From NCBI GenBank assembly GCA_905182455.1, contig CAJJBJ010000007.1, positions 1-64,000 of the forward strand: DNA of 64,000 bases, given 5' to 3'. Below, in pieces: positions 27,128 through 37,600 of this stretch. The notes beneath the pieces were generated by a model, which saw nothing but the letters and a program-made list of their open reading frames with translations, ran no database searches and had not been told where the DNA came from. This DNA comes from an uncultured Planktomarina sp. (lineage in GTDB: Bacteria > Pseudomonadota > Alphaproteobacteria > Rhodobacterales > Rhodobacteraceae). The translations under genes were made by a program, and so were the position numbers. Every line of letters begins with the position of its first letter. The stretch's first letter is position 1.

Positions 27128-27967
27128 CTAGGATTCCAAGTCTAGAAGGCTCCTTAATCCCTCTTTATAGCTTGGGTACTTCAGATTGATCCCCAGTTCT
27201 GACTTGATTAAATCATTCCGTACCCGCTTGTTTTCTGAATAAAAACTGCGTGCGATGGGGGTCATCTCAACCGTGTCAAAGTCCACTTGCGGCGGAAGGG
27301 GCATGTCGAGCAGTTGAGCTGCATAGGTCAACACATCTTGCGGTGGGGCCGGGTCATCGTCGCATAGGTTATAGATGGCACCGGGTCGCGGTTGCGCGAT
27401 TGAGGCCGCCACAACCTGCGCGATATCATCCGCATGAATACGGCTGAACATTTGTCCCGCTTTTATAATTTGGCGCGCTGTGCCGTTGCGTACTTTTGAA
27501 AATGGGCCCCGCCCTGGTCCATAGATTCCGGCAAGCCGAAAAATATGCACCGGCAGACTGGTGGCGCGCCATGCCGCTTCCGCCTCTACCCGAAACTGGC
27601 CGCGCTGAGTTGCGGGGGTGAGTGGCGTTGTCTCATCCACCCATGACCCGTCATGATTACCGTAAACACCGGTGGTCGACAGATAGCCCACCCAAGAGAA
27701 ATCATAGGGTGTCAAATCAACAGCGTTCAAAAGCGGATCGCCCTCAGCTGAGGGCGCCGCAGAGATCAACAGATGTGACGCCTCTGTGAGGGCTGTGTGT
27801 AAATCTTCACCGGGCCAGAGGATTGGGGTGACCTGTTGAGTAAGCATGTCTTCGGCGCGTGCCGTGCTGCGGGTGGTGCCAGAGATGCTCCAGCCCAACG
27901 GGTGCAGCACTTGGGTCAACGCCCGAGCTGAAAACCCATATCCGATGCAAAGTAAATTTTTGGTCAT
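27128..27967 (-). CDS. SDR/NAD-dependent epimerase-like protein (YeeZ-type)
   Basis: A 279-residue atypical short-chain dehydrogenase. The nucleotide-binding loop is CIGYGFSARAL near the N-terminus. Other family marks are YLSTTGVYGNHDGSWVDE, HIFRLAGIYGPGRGP and RIHADDIAQVV. These suit the YeeZ group of NAD-dependent epimerase-like proteins of unknown substrate. It faces dxs with a 128-base spacer that holds only short unsupported frames. The 277 bases on its far side (27968-28244) contain no gene I can support. Confidence 0.85.
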   Translation of the reverse strand: MTKNLLCIGYGFSARALTQVLHPLGWSISGTTRSTARAEDMLTQQVTPILWPGEDLHTALTEASHLLISAAPSAEGDPLLNAVDLTPYDFSWVGYLSTTGVYGNHDGSWVDETTPLTPATQRGQFRVEAEAAWRATSLPVHIFRLAGIYGPGRGPFSKVRNGTARQIIKAGQMFSRIHADDIAQVVAASIAQPRPGAIYNLCDDDPAPPQDVLTYAAQLLDMPLPPQVDFDTVEMTPIARSFYSENKRVRNDLIKSELGINLKYPSYKEGLRSLLDLES

Positions 27968-28244
27968 AGGGCGGTCATAGGCTCAAAACGCGTCTACGAG
28001 AAGAGTGGAATTGCCGCAGAGCCACGCCAAAACATGTCTGGGACGCATAAATTGGGAGCGCCAATCCGTTGATGCACCTGCGGTCGCTACAAAATATGCG
28101 TCATGATCCGTGTTTTTGATGCAGGTTCGTCAGGTTTTACTTATTTTAAGGACAAATTTTATAGGTGGCGATACGTATTTTGAATGTGGTTGGTGTAAAG
28201 GTTTTGCACGAGTTGATTTAGCTGATGAAATAGGACTCAAATAA

Positions 28245-28683
28245 TTAAAAATTGATTTTATACTGCTGGGCGCTGCCGCCGTCTTCGTAGGTGCCTTGGG
28301 GCACAAACCACACCAGCAAGGCAATGATCACAACGGCAAAGGCAATCCGGCCTGCAATCATGAGTGGAACCTACTACGTCACGACACTCGCAACAGCTGG
28401 AATCCCAAAGAGCCTCACTGCAATTTGCCACCATCCGGATCGATGGCCATCATGCAACCTACGTGCCGTGATCCAGATGCATGGAATTAATGTCGCTAGG
28501 TTGAACAAGTTGCTGAGAGGCTCGATATGCATGATGCTCCAAACGAAACTATCGATCACTGACAAAACGATGCTCGCTATCGAACAAATACAGCATGGAA
28601 AACCAAAATTTGGACCGGCTGGCCCGACCGCTGAAGGTAAAATACCTCGAAAAACAGATCTTAATTGCGTCAGTAAATGATAT
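28245..28683 (-). pseudogene. DUF805 membrane protein, degenerate
   Basis: Segments in three frames spell a DUF805 protein: FTDAIKICFSRYFTFSGRA, then IASIVLSVIDSFVW and ATLIPCIWITARRLHDGHRS, then RIAFAVVIIALLVWFVPQG and a stop at 28245. Frameshifts lie near 28600 and 28385. The position where the start ATG is expected reads ATA (28681-28683), with no ribosome site. Three lesions indicate real decay. DUF805 proteins are small multi-helix membrane proteins of unknown role. The gene lies just downstream of plsY on the same strand. Confidence 0.75.
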
Positions 28684-28701
28684 TTTAATTCAATCTTAAA
28701 T

Positions 28702-29310
28702 TTACTTTTTCCCAATTTTGCTCTCTTGCGAGCAAAATAGCCGCACAATATTTTCTTTGTGGCGCCAAAAAATCAGAAGGGCAAGAGAGATTTCCAGTGT
28801 AAGTAAATGATTTAATTCTAAAATAATCATAAATACTGGCGTAAGAACCGCAGTTATAAGAGCGGCAAGGCTTGAATACCGAAATAGTGCCGCTGTTATC
28901 AGCCATGTGGCGCCGGCGGCTATGCCGACGGGCCAAGCCAAAGCGAAGAGCAGGCCAAAGAATGTCGACACGCCTTTTCCACCTCGAAATTTCAACCAAA
29001 TCGGGTAGCAATGGCCAAAGAAAGCCGCAAATCCTGCCAATTGCGCCGCATCTTCGGCGGCTAGGGCTCGGGTCAAAAGTACTGCGATTCCGGCTTTGCC
29101 CGCATCGGCAATCAAGGTCAGTGCTGCGCCGGTTTTGGAACCGGTGCGCAGCACATTGGTGGCTCCAATATTGCCAGAGCCGATCTGGCGCAGATCACCA
29201 AGCCCCATCACGCCAGCCACAATGATGCCAAAGGGAATTGACCCTAGCAAATAGCCAGCCAAGGCCCAGATCACGAGTATCATCGGGGGAGTTACGAAAT
29301 CAGGCATCAT
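28702..29310 (-). CDS. plsY: acyl-phosphate glycerol-3-phosphate acyltransferase
   Basis: PlsY transfers an acyl group from acyl-phosphate to glycerol 3-phosphate, starting phospholipid synthesis. The three family motifs are in order: GYLLGSIPFGIIV, IGSGNIGATNVLRTG and FFGHCYPIWLKFRGGKGVST. Five or so membrane segments are visible in 202 residues. It overlaps the upstream pyrC-like gene by four bases, so it ends the pyrB unit. Either of two adjacent ATG codons could be the start. Confidence 0.96.
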   Translation of the reverse strand: MMPDFVTPPMILVIWALAGYLLGSIPFGIIVAGVMGLGDLRQIGSGNIGATNVLRTGSKTGAALTLIADAGKAGIAVLLTRALAAEDAAQLAGFAAFFGHCYPIWLKFRGGKGVSTFFGLLFALAWPVGIAAGATWLITAALFRYSSLAALITAVLTPVFMIILELNHLLTLEISLALLIFWRHKENIVRLFCSQESKIGKK

Positions 29311-30566
29311 CTTTGATAAACTTTCTCTCCCTGCACGAAGGTGGCAAGAACCCGACCTTGCATGCGTTGGCCATCAAAAGGTGTATTTTTGGATTTTGAT
29401 TGCAGCTTGAAACGATCCAGCACGAAGGGGGCATTGGGATCAAATAGGATCAAATCTGCAGGAGTACCGTCGGCTAAGCTGCCACTGGGAAGTCCCAAAC
29501 GTTTGGCGGGGTTCAAAGACAAAGCACGGAACAGTTGTGGCAGGGTTAGTTGTTCCGCGTGATAGAGGCGCAAGGCTGCAGGCAGTAAGGTTTCCAACGC
29601 CACCGCGCCCGAGGCTGCTTGCTCATAGGGCAGGCGTTTTGATTCCTCATCCTGCGGTGTGTGCATCGAGCTGATAATATCAATGAGCCCCGAGGCTAAG
29701 GCCGCAACCATAGCAAGCCTATCCTCTTCAGAGCGCAGAGGCGGTTTGACTTTGAAAAAGCTGCGGTAGTCGGCCACGTCAAATTCATTTAGGGTCAAAT
29801 GGTGAATACTAACGCCGGCGGTCACATCCAAACCTTGTTGTTTGGCGCGCTCCAAAGCTGGCAAGGCGAGGGCCGTAGAAATTTGATCTGCATGGTATTT
29901 TGCGCCGGTCATCTCAACCATCGCGAGATCACGTTCCAGCCCAAGCCGTTCCGCCATAGCGGAGACCGCCGGGATTGCGCGCAGCGTGGCAAATTTGCCG
30001 GATGTGGCGGCTGCCCCTTTAGACAGGCCGGGATCTTGCGGATGGCCGATTACCAAAGCGCCCAGTTGCCGCGCATATGTTAAGGCACGCGACAAAACTT
30101 TGGTGTCCGTGACGACAGCATCGCAATCGGTGAAGGCTACGGCGCCTGCGTCTAGCAAAAAGCCAATTTCGGTCATCTCGCGACCCAAACGCCCTTTGGT
30201 CAGTGCGGCCATTTGGTAGGTACGCACGACACAGGTGGCCTGTGCGCGACGGCTGGCGAATTCTAGGGTTTCGGGGCTGTCGATGGCGGGGGCCGTGTCT
30301 GGTCGTGTCACCAATGTGGTGACCCCTCCGGCTGCGGCCGCCAGGCCAGCTGATCGGAAACTTTCTTTGTGGCGCTCGCCAGGCTCACAGACTTTTGCCC
30401 CAATATCGACGATGCCGGGGGCCAAATACTTGCCTTGGCCATCCAGCTCTGGCGCGGCGGGATCATCTGCTGCGATGCGGCCATCTTTGATGGTAAGGCT
30501 GCCCAATTGGACGGTTTGCCCTTCGGGATCGATTAGGTGAACATTGGTGATGCGCAGAGATGTCAT
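29307..30566 (-). CDS. pyrC: dihydroorotase-like protein lacking metal ligands
   Basis: The amidohydrolase fold is clear over 419 residues (APGIVDIGAKVCEPG, GGVTTLVTRPDTAPAID, TAGVSIHHLTLNE, SKNTPFDGQRMQGRV). Active dihydroorotase needs a DxHxH metal motif after GIVD; here the stretch is DIGAKVCEPG, with both histidines missing. The late aspartate region normally DHAPH reads SSMHTPQD. It is thus probably a non-catalytic partner that stabilises aspartate carbamoyltransferase, like PyrC-prime/PyrX proteins coupled to pyrB. The symbol is used for the family only. A true dihydroorotase must be elsewhere. It overlaps the small upstream gene by ATGA. Confidence 0.9.
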   Translation of the reverse strand: MTSLRITNVHLIDPEGQTVQLGSLTIKDGRIAADDPAAPELDGQGKYLAPGIVDIGAKVCEPGERHKESFRSAGLAAAAGGVTTLVTRPDTAPAIDSPETLEFASRRAQATCVVRTYQMAALTKGRLGREMTEIGFLLDAGAVAFTDCDAVVTDTKVLSRALTYARQLGALVIGHPQDPGLSKGAAATSGKFATLRAIPAVSAMAERLGLERDLAMVEMTGAKYHADQISTALALPALERAKQQGLDVTAGVSIHHLTLNEFDVADYRSFFKVKPPLRSEEDRLAMVAALASGLIDIISSMHTPQDEESKRLPYEQAASGAVALETLLPAALRLYHAEQLTLPQLFRALSLNPAKRLGLPSGSLADGTPADLILFDPNAPFVLDRFKLQSKSKNTPFDGQRMQGRVLATFVQGEKVYQR

Positions 30567-30664
30567 CCTGCCACCCAGATCATGAGGCCCGTCAAGGCTG
30601 CGATGAAGATCAAGACATACATGGCGATTTTGCCGGACATGCGCGGGTCTTTAGGTTCATTCAT
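30563..30664 (-). CDS. 33-residue membrane microprotein between pyrB and pyrC
   Basis: A short frame with AGGAG upstream: MNEPKDPRMSGKIAMYVL followed by a hydrophobic stretch, IFIAALTGLMIWVAG. It is one transmembrane helix with a charged N-terminus. The stop overlaps the pyrC-like start (ATGA) and it lies about 43 bases after pyrB. It is clearly part of the transcript. Its role is unknown; it might hold something at the membrane, but this is speculation. Confidence 0.75.
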   Translation of the reverse strand: MNEPKDPRMSGKIAMYVLIFIAALTGLMIWVAG

Positions 30665-30707
30665 GATACACACAATCTCCTGTGACAGCGCGGGGCATAG
30701 AGCGGAC

Positions 30708-31652
30708 TCATGCCTGCGCCTCTTGTCGGTTTTGCCGCCTGTTGCGCATTAAAATGTCCATTGCCGCCATACGCACGGCCACACCCATTTCAACTTGTTC
30801 TTGGATGACGCTACGGCTCAGGTCATCGGCGATGTCGCCGTCAATCTCGACGCCTCTGTTCATTGGGCCGGGATGCATCACAATGGCATCGGGCTTTGCA
30901 TGGCTGAGCTTGGCTGCATCTAAGCCGTAACGATGGTAATACTCGCGCTCAGATGGGATAAAGCCCCCATCCATACGCTCACGTTGTAGACGCAGCATCA
31001 TAACCACATCGACATCTTTCAGGCCTTCTTCCATGTTATGAAAGACCTCGGCACCAAACTCGCCAATGCCTGCAGGCATGAGTGTTGCGGGACCCACAAG
31101 GCGAATGCGATTTTCCATTTTTCCTAGTAAAATCAGATTTGAGCGCGCCACGCGACTGTGGGTGATATCGCCGCAAATCGCAATGTTTAGACGGTGTAAT
31201 CTGCCTTTGGAACGCCGAATGGTCAATGCGTCCAAAAGCGCTTGGGTCGGATGTTCATGCCTGCCGTCACCGGCGTTGAGCACGGCACAATTGACCTTTT
31301 GAGCTAAGAGATCGACAGCGCCAGAATGCGGATGACGCACCACAAGTAAATCGGGATGCATAGCATTGAGGGTGAGAGCCGTATCAATCAAGGTTTCACC
31401 TTTTTTGATTGAGCTGGCCTGCATAGCCATATTCATCACATCGGCGCCCAACCGCTTGCCAGCAATCTCAAAGCTGGCCTGCGTGCGGGTTGAGTTTTCA
31501 AAGAACATGTTGATTTGGGTGCACCCCGCCAGCATATCGCTGGTGCGCGATGAAGAGCGGTTACGATTGGCATATTGATCAGCCAAATCCAAAATCTCGA
31601 TAATTTGTTGGGGGTGTAGGGGTTCTATCCCCAATAGATGCTGAAGTTGCAT
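30708..31652 (-). CDS. pyrB: aspartate carbamoyltransferase catalytic subunit
   Basis: It makes carbamoyl-aspartate, the committed step of pyrimidine synthesis. The carbamoyl-phosphate site is [13 protein letters not shown]; other signatures are [28 protein letters not shown] and [12 protein letters not shown]. The start MQLQHLLGI has GGAGAGG eight bases upstream; the frame is open to 31697 but lacks support there. The unit pyrB, microprotein, pyrC-like, plsY follows in one direction. No pyrI is seen, consistent with an assembly built on the pyrC-like protein. Confidence 0.96.
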   Translation of the reverse strand: MQLQHLLGIEPLHPQQIIEILDLADQYANRNRSSSRTSDMLAGCTQINMFFENSTRTQASFEIAGKRLGADVMNMAMQASSIKKGETLIDTALTLNAMHPDLLVVRHPHSGAVDLLAQKVNCAVLNAGDGRHEHPTQALLDALTIRRSKGRLHRLNIAICGDITHSRVARSNLILLGKMENRIRLVGPATLMPAGIGEFGAEVFHNMEEGLKDVDVVMMLRLQRERMDGGFIPSEREYYHRYGLDAAKLSHAKPDAIVMHPGPMNRGVEIDGDIADDLSRSVIQEQVEMGVAVRMAAMDILMRNRRQNRQEAQA

Positions 31653-31813
31653 GTCGACCTCTCCGGTTGGCGTTTTATAGAAAGAGAGACGTCCCACGGC
31701 AAGGGTTCCAGATAAGGAATCGTGAATTGATGCCTGGGGGCGGTAAATTTGCTCCGATTACAGGGCAAGATTGAGAGATTTACCTTCCTCGCAGATAGGC
31801 TTAGTTTGACCAG

Positions 31814-32593
31814 ATGGAACAGATGAATTGGCATATGGCGCGGGCGGCATTGGAATGGCAGGCGGAGCTGGGCGCAGTAGATGCGATTGGCGATGCGCCG
31901 ATTGATCGCTACGGCGTGCTTGCTGAAAAGCCTAAGCCTGTTGTAACGACCGTTGTTTCTGCGCCCGGCATCACGGCGGCTGTGGCCTTGGATCCTGTTG
32001 CAATCGCAGCAAATTCTGCGGCCGCGGCGCAGGATTTGGCAGGGCTGAAACAGGCTTTGCAGGATTTCCCTCATTGCGAGTTGCAACGCGGTGCGCGCAA
32101 CTTGGTGTTCAGCGATGGGATTCCAGGCGCGCGGGTGATGATTCTCGGCGAAGCGCCGGGCCGCGAAGAAGATTTACATGGCCTGCCCTTCGTTGGCCCA
32201 GCCGGTCTGTTGTTGGATAAAATGTTGGCTGCGATTGGCCTCAACCGGGCTGAAAATGTCTATATCGGCACGGTGATCCCTTGGCGCCCGCCGCAAAACC
32301 GAGAGCCTAAGGCCGAAGAAATTGCAATGATGATGCCCTTTGTGCGCCGTCATGTGGCGCTTGCAGCTCCGGATGTTTTGATCTGCGTGGGCAATACCAG
32401 CTGTTCGGCGATTTTGGATAAACGCGGTGTTAACAAGCTGCGTGGACAATGGCACGAAGGCCTTGGCCTTCCCGTTTTGCCGATGGTTCACCCCAGCAAC
32501 TTACTGCGCCAACCGGCTGGAAAGAAACAGGCCTGGCAAGATTTGCTGGCTTTGAAAGCGTGGCTGCGTGAGTATGCCGTAGGAGAACTTTAA
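31814..32593 (+). CDS. uracil-DNA glycosylase, family 4/5-like without Fe-S ligands
   Basis: It removes uracil from DNA. The UDG signatures are GEAPGREEDLHGLPFVG (catalytic and binding loop), PWRPPQNREPKAEE and VHPSNLL. It has a long N-terminal extension of about 80 residues rich in alanine. Family 4 enzymes hold a 4Fe-4S cluster with four cysteines. Here the N-terminal CxxC is reduced to one cysteine (FPHCELQRGA), the KCRPP cysteine is Trp, and the next ligand position in the EEIA segment reads MMM. The cluster is probably absent. It diverges from pyrB and runs directly into moaB. Confidence 0.85.
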   Translation: MEQMNWHMARAALEWQAELGAVDAIGDAPIDRYGVLAEKPKPVVTTVVSAPGITAAVALDPVAIAANSAAAAQDLAGLKQALQDFPHCELQRGARNLVFSDGIPGARVMILGEAPGREEDLHGLPFVGPAGLLLDKMLAAIGLNRAENVYIGTVIPWRPPQNREPKAEEIAMMMPFVRRHVALAAPDVLICVGNTSCSAILDKRGVNKLRGQWHEGLGLPVLPMVHPSNLLRQPAGKKQAWQDLLALKAWLREYAVGEL

Positions 32594-33136
32594 ATGACAC
32601 AGACCATCTCAAACGGTGATTTCGTCCCGGTGCGTATTGCCGTGCTTACGGTTTCAGACACGCGCAGCTTGAGCGATGACAAGTCCGGAGATACTCTGGT
32701 CGCGCGGCTTGAGGCCTCTGGGCACGTCTTGGCGGCACGCGATATTGTTTGCGATGATCGACAAGCCATTTCTGATCAGCTGCACCGCTGGTCCGTGGAT
32801 CCGCAAATTGACGTGGTGATCTCGACGGGCGGGACAGGTCTCACGGGCCGAGATGTTAGCGTTGAGGCCCATCGCGATGTATATGAAAAAGAGATAGATG
32901 CTTTTGGCACAGTCTTCACTATTGTTTCCATGCAAAAAATTGGCACATCGGCCATTCAGAGCCGTGCAACAGGCGGCGTGGCCAATGGCACATATATGTT
33001 CGCGCTGCCTGGTAGCCCTGGGGCCTGTAAAGATGCCTGGGATGAGATTTTGGTCAAGCAGTTGGATATGCGACATAAACCGTGTAATTTTGTGGAAATC
33101 ATGCCGCGACTCGACGAGCATTTGCGACGAAAATGA
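32594..33136 (+). CDS. moaB: molybdenum cofactor biosynthesis protein B
   Basis: A 180-residue MoaB/MogA-type protein that adenylylates or helps insert molybdenum into molybdopterin. The molybdopterin-binding signature is STGGTGLTGRDVS, with VLTVSDTRSLSDDKSGD at the N-terminus and ALPGSPGACKDAWDEIL at the C-terminus. The ATG follows the glycosylase stop with no gap, so translation is likely coupled. The other cofactor genes (mobA, mobB, moeA) lie 12 kb away. Confidence 0.93.
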   Translation: MTQTISNGDFVPVRIAVLTVSDTRSLSDDKSGDTLVARLEASGHVLAARDIVCDDRQAISDQLHRWSVDPQIDVVISTGGTGLTGRDVSVEAHRDVYEKEIDAFGTVFTIVSMQKIGTSAIQSRATGGVANGTYMFALPGSPGACKDAWDEILVKQLDMRHKPCNFVEIMPRLDEHLRRK

Positions 33137-33214
33137 GATTCTCGTACTTAATTTTAGTGACAGGCAAAAACTTTGCCCTACAACAACTCTAACGAAGTTT
33201 AAGGAATGTGGCTG

Positions 33215-34672
33215 ATGCGGTTTTTACGCAAGAGTTTGATGGGTTTGTTCTTGTTGGCGTCAACTTTGGCGCTGTTTGGCTTTGCGGCTATGATGGTGCG
33301 CTCGGCTCTTGAGGCTAAAGATGATGGTGGCCGTCGGGGCGATGGGGGTCGTGAACGCGTATTCGCGGTTAACGTCGTACCTTTTGAGGCCGGGTCGCAA
33401 ACCCCAATTTTGCAGGTGTTTGGCGAAGTGCAAAGCCAAAGAAGCCTCGACATTCGCTCGGCGGTTGGCGGTACTGTGATTGAGCTGCATCCAGATTTTC
33501 AAAATGGTGGATTGGTCAAAGAAGGCGATGTTTTGTTGCGAATTGACCCGTCAAACGCTCAAACGGATTTGGACTTGGTTGAGGCAGATGTGGCGGATGC
33601 GCAGGCCGATTTGCGCGAAGCGACGCGCGCGCTGGACTTGGCAAAAGATGAGGTCGCAGCTGCGCAAGAGCAAGCTGCACTGAGACTTAAGGCGCTGGAG
33701 CGGCAACAAAACCTTGTGGCGCGCGGTGTTGGCACCGAAGCTTCGGTTGAGACCGCGGAGCTTGCTGCGTCTTCATCAAAACAAGCCATTTTGGCGCGTC
33801 GACAATCCTTTCAATCAGCTGAAGCGCGCCTGGATCAAGCGACCGCGCGGGTGATGCGCGTGGAAATTTCACGTGCGGAAGCGGAACGCAATTTGCGTGA
33901 CACCGTATTGCGGGCATCGTTCGCTGGGGCTTTGGCGAATGTAACTGTGCTACAGGGTGGCACAGTGGCCAATAACGAACGGATTGGACAACTTGTCGAC
34001 CCTTTGGCGCTGGAGGTAGCGTTGCGCGTCAGTACCTCCCAGCATCGCCGTTTGTTGGATGACAATGGCCAGCTGCGGCAGGCAAAGATTTCTGTGACGT
34101 TGGATGTTTTGGGTGCTGAGTTGAAGACTGAAGGGGCATTAACCCGCGAAGCGGCCGTGGTGGGCGAGGGACTTACGGGCCGCTTGTTGTTTGCTAGTTT
34201 GCAAAACGCCAAGGGTCTGCGCCCGGGGGACTTTGTCACTGTAGATATTACTGAACCGGCCTTGAATTGGGTGGCCCGATTGCCTGCCAGTGCCCTGAGT
34301 GGCAACAACCGTGTTCTTGTTATCGGCGAAGAGGATCGCTTGCGCGAGGCTGAAGTCACTTTGGTAAGGCGACAAGGCGACGATGTACTTGTGCGCTCTC
34401 GCGACTTGCAGGATGCTAAAATTGTAGCTGAGCGCTCGCCCCTACTGGGAGCAGGTATCAAGGTACGGGTGTTGTTGGCCGAAGGCGCGCCAGAGCCCGC
34501 GGCCCCTGCGATGATCACCCTTGATCCTGAGCGTCGGGCCAAACTGGTTTCCTTTATCGAAGCCAATAAACGTATGCCGAAGCAGGTGAAAAAACGCATT
34601 TTGTCCCAATTGGAAAAAGCTGAAGTGCCGAAAGAGATGGTCGATCGGTTAGAAGGTCGGATGGGAGGATAA
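33215..34672 (+). CDS. RND efflux periplasmic adaptor (membrane fusion protein)
   Basis: It links an inner-membrane RND pump to an outer-membrane channel. A signal/anchor segment (MRFLRKSLMGLFLLASTL) is followed by the barrel and lipoyl halves (SLDIRSAVGGTVIELHPDFQ, then TVLRASFAGALANVTVLQGG). Between them lies a long alanine- and glutamate-rich coiled coil (about residues 115-215). A basic C-terminal extension (MPKQVKKRILSQLEKAE) is unusual. ATG at 33215 has AAGGA nine bases upstream; ATG at 33206 is too close to that site. The pump gene follows three bases after the stop. Confidence 0.92.
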   Translation: MRFLRKSLMGLFLLASTLALFGFAAMMVRSALEAKDDGGRRGDGGRERVFAVNVVPFEAGSQTPILQVFGEVQSQRSLDIRSAVGGTVIELHPDFQNGGLVKEGDVLLRIDPSNAQTDLDLVEADVADAQADLREATRALDLAKDEVAAAQEQAALRLKALERQQNLVARGVGTEASVETAELAASSSKQAILARRQSFQSAEARLDQATARVMRVEISRAEAERNLRDTVLRASFAGALANVTVLQGGTVANNERIGQLVDPLALEVALRVSTSQHRRLLDDNGQLRQAKISVTLDVLGAELKTEGALTREAAVVGEGLTGRLLFASLQNAKGLRPGDFVTVDITEPALNWVARLPASALSGNNRVLVIGEEDRLREAEVTLVRRQGDDVLVRSRDLQDAKIVAERSPLLGAGIKVRVLLAEGAPEPAAPAMITLDPERRAKLVSFIEANKRMPKQVKKRILSQLEKAEVPKEMVDRLEGRMGG

Positions 34673-34675
34673 GGC

Positions 34676-37600
34676 ATGTCAGTTATGCGCAGCGCCACTG
34701 GAGGCATTTTATCCTATATGACCCGTCACCGAACGGCGGCAAATTTATTTTTGCTGATCATGCTGCTGGCCGGGGCCGTGTCATTTCCACAGATGCGGGC
34801 TCAGTTTTTCCCTGATGTGATTATCGATAATGTGACTGTGAGCGTGCGATGGGACGGTGCCGGACCCGAAGATGTGGACCGTGCGATCGTACAAATTGTT
34901 GAACCGGCTTTGCTTGGGATTGAAGGGGTCACGAGCACCTCTTCCACATCCTCAGAAGGATCAGCCCGCATTCGCATGGAGTTTGAGCCTGGGTGGGACA
35001 TGGCTCGTGGGACAGATGATACGCAGATAGCAGTGGATTCGGTGGCTAGTCAATTTCCAGAGGATGCCGATGACCCACGCGTAGCGCGCGGGTTTTGGCG
35101 TGACCGGGTGACAGATGTGGTAATTTCAGGCCCGGTCGGCGTAGAGCAATTAGCGCTGTTTGCGGATGAATTTGTGACACGGCTGTTCGCCACTGGCGTG
35201 ACCCGCGCAAGCATACGCGGCGTGGCGGCTGGATCCACGATTGTTGAGGTTGATAGCCTGTCTTTGATCCGGAACGATGTCAGCATGGCACAAATTGCCA
35301 GCGCGATTGCGGAGGAAGCCCAAGCTGATCCTGCGGGCGATGTGGCTGGTGCTGCCCGTATTCGCACGGGTGTAGCCAAACGTGGCGCACGAGACATAGG
35401 TGAAATTGTTCTTAGGTCCAACGCGGATGGATCTGCGCTGACCGTCGCGGATGTGGCCACTGTAATTGAAGAGGGTGTTGACCGCGATCGCGCATATTTT
35501 GTTGGGGGGGCATCCGCCATCTCAATTCGCATCGACCGTTCTGACCAAGGAGATGCCATAGAAATTCAAGCTCAGGTGCAAGAGGTTGCAGAGGCGATGA
35601 TCGAGACCTTGCCGCCGGAGGTGAAGGTTGAGTTGATCCGCACCCGTTCTGAAGTAATTTCTGCGCGGCTTTCAATCTTATTAGAAAATGGGTTGCAGGG
35701 TCTTGGGCTTGTATTGCTATTGTTGTTTTTGTTTTTGAATGTCCGAACCGCTTTTTGGGTAGCGGCAGGCATCCCGGCGGCCATGTCGGCAGCCATTGCG
35801 CTGATGTATCTGTCTGGCCTAACGATAAATATAATCTCGCTGTTTGCACTAATTATCACGCTTGGAATCGTGGTAGATGACGCCATCGTTATTGGTGAGC
35901 ATGCAGATTTCAGAGCGCGTGTTTTGGGTGAAGTGCCGATGGAGGCCGCCGAAAATGCCGCTAAACGTATGTTCACCCCGGTGTTTTCGGCAACACTAAC
36001 TACAGTGATTGCTTTTTTTGGACTAGTGGCAATTGGTGGCCGGTTTGGTGATTTGATAGCTGATATTCCGTTTACGGTGATCGTAGTCTTGATTGCCTCT
36101 CTGGCGGAGTGTTTCTTAGTTTTGCCCAATCACATGGCCCATTCTATCACTAACAGTACTAGCATTCGGTGGTACGATTGGCCGTCGCATATTATGAACT
36201 ACCTTCTGGACCAATTCAAAAAATTCCTGTTTCGCCCCTTCATTCGCTTTGTTATCTGGGCGCGTTATCCCGTGTTTGCGGCGGTGGTTTTGGCCTTGGC
36301 CAGCCAAGCAGTCCTATTCATTAACGGTGACGTGCAATGGCGGTTCTTTAATGCGCCAGAGAGAAGCTCAATCACGGGTAATTTTGCTATGACGCCTGGA
36401 GCCAAACGCGCAGATTCTATTGCGCAGATGCGCGCCTTTCAAACCGCTGTCGAGGAAGTTGGTGCGACCTATGAAGAAAAATATGGCCGCAACCCGGTTG
36501 ATTTTGCTATGGCCGAAATTGGTGGCAACACTGGTCGGGGTTTGGCCGGCGCAGACACCAAAGATCCAGATCAACTAGGATCAATAGCGGTTGAATTGAT
36601 TGATGCTGATTTGCGGCCCTATTCGTCGTTTGCTTTTGTGGCGGATCTTCAAGATGCGGTGCGCCGTCATCCCCAGGTGGAAACTATCAGTTTTCGTGGC
36701 TGGCGTTCTGGCCCGGGTGGTGATGCGCTTGATGTACAATTCTCAGGCGCCAATGCTGAGACTTTAAAAGCGGCCTCTGAAGCACTTAAATCTGCGCTCG
36801 CGCAATATCCTGAAGTGTCGGCTGTTGAGGATACTTTGGCCTACGACAAAGAAGAGTTGATTTTAGAGCTCACCGCACAGGGGCAATCGTTGGGGCTCAC
36901 CATCGATGCATTGGGCCGAGTTTTGCGCAACCGTTTGAACGGCATGGAAGCGGCGAGTTTTCCCGATGGACCACGATCTGCGACGATCCGTGTGGAAGTC
37001 CCTGCTGGTGAATTGACCGCAGATTTCACTGATAGGATGCTGATCCGGACGGGAACTGGCGATTATGTGCCTTTGGCGGATATTGTCACAGTCCAGCAAC
37101 GAACGGGGTTTTCAACGGTACGCCGCGAAAACGGCATTCAGGTGATTTCTGTTACTGGCGATATTTCTGAAGATGATCCGGTCCGTGCTCAGGCGATTAT
37201 AACAGAGTTGGAGCAAACCATTTTGCCTAAAATTGCCGAGGAAACCCAAGTTGCGTTCAATTTGGCTGGACTTGCCGAGCAGGAAGATGATTTCCGTAAT
37301 GACGCGACACGCGGGTTGGTGCTGACTCTGGCTGGGATTTTCATGACTTTGGCCTGGATATTTTCCAGCTGGACCCGTCCTTTAGTAGTGATGGCGATTA
37401 TCCCCTTTGGCTTAGTTGGTACGATTTTTGGTCATTGGTGGCATGACATCCCAATGTCGCTTTTCTCTGTGATCGGATTGATTGGGATGGTGGGGATCAT
37501 CATTAACGACTCCATCGTGTTGGTGACCACGATTGATGAATATTCCAAGGAGCGCGGGCTGTTTCCGGCAATCTTGGATGGGGTGACCGATCGTTTGCGC

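Noticed and set aside
28120-28245. 41-codon plus-strand frame ending GFARVDLADEIGLK
   Set aside because: No ribosome site or recognisable family, and it abuts the DUF805 remnant; insufficient support to call a gene.
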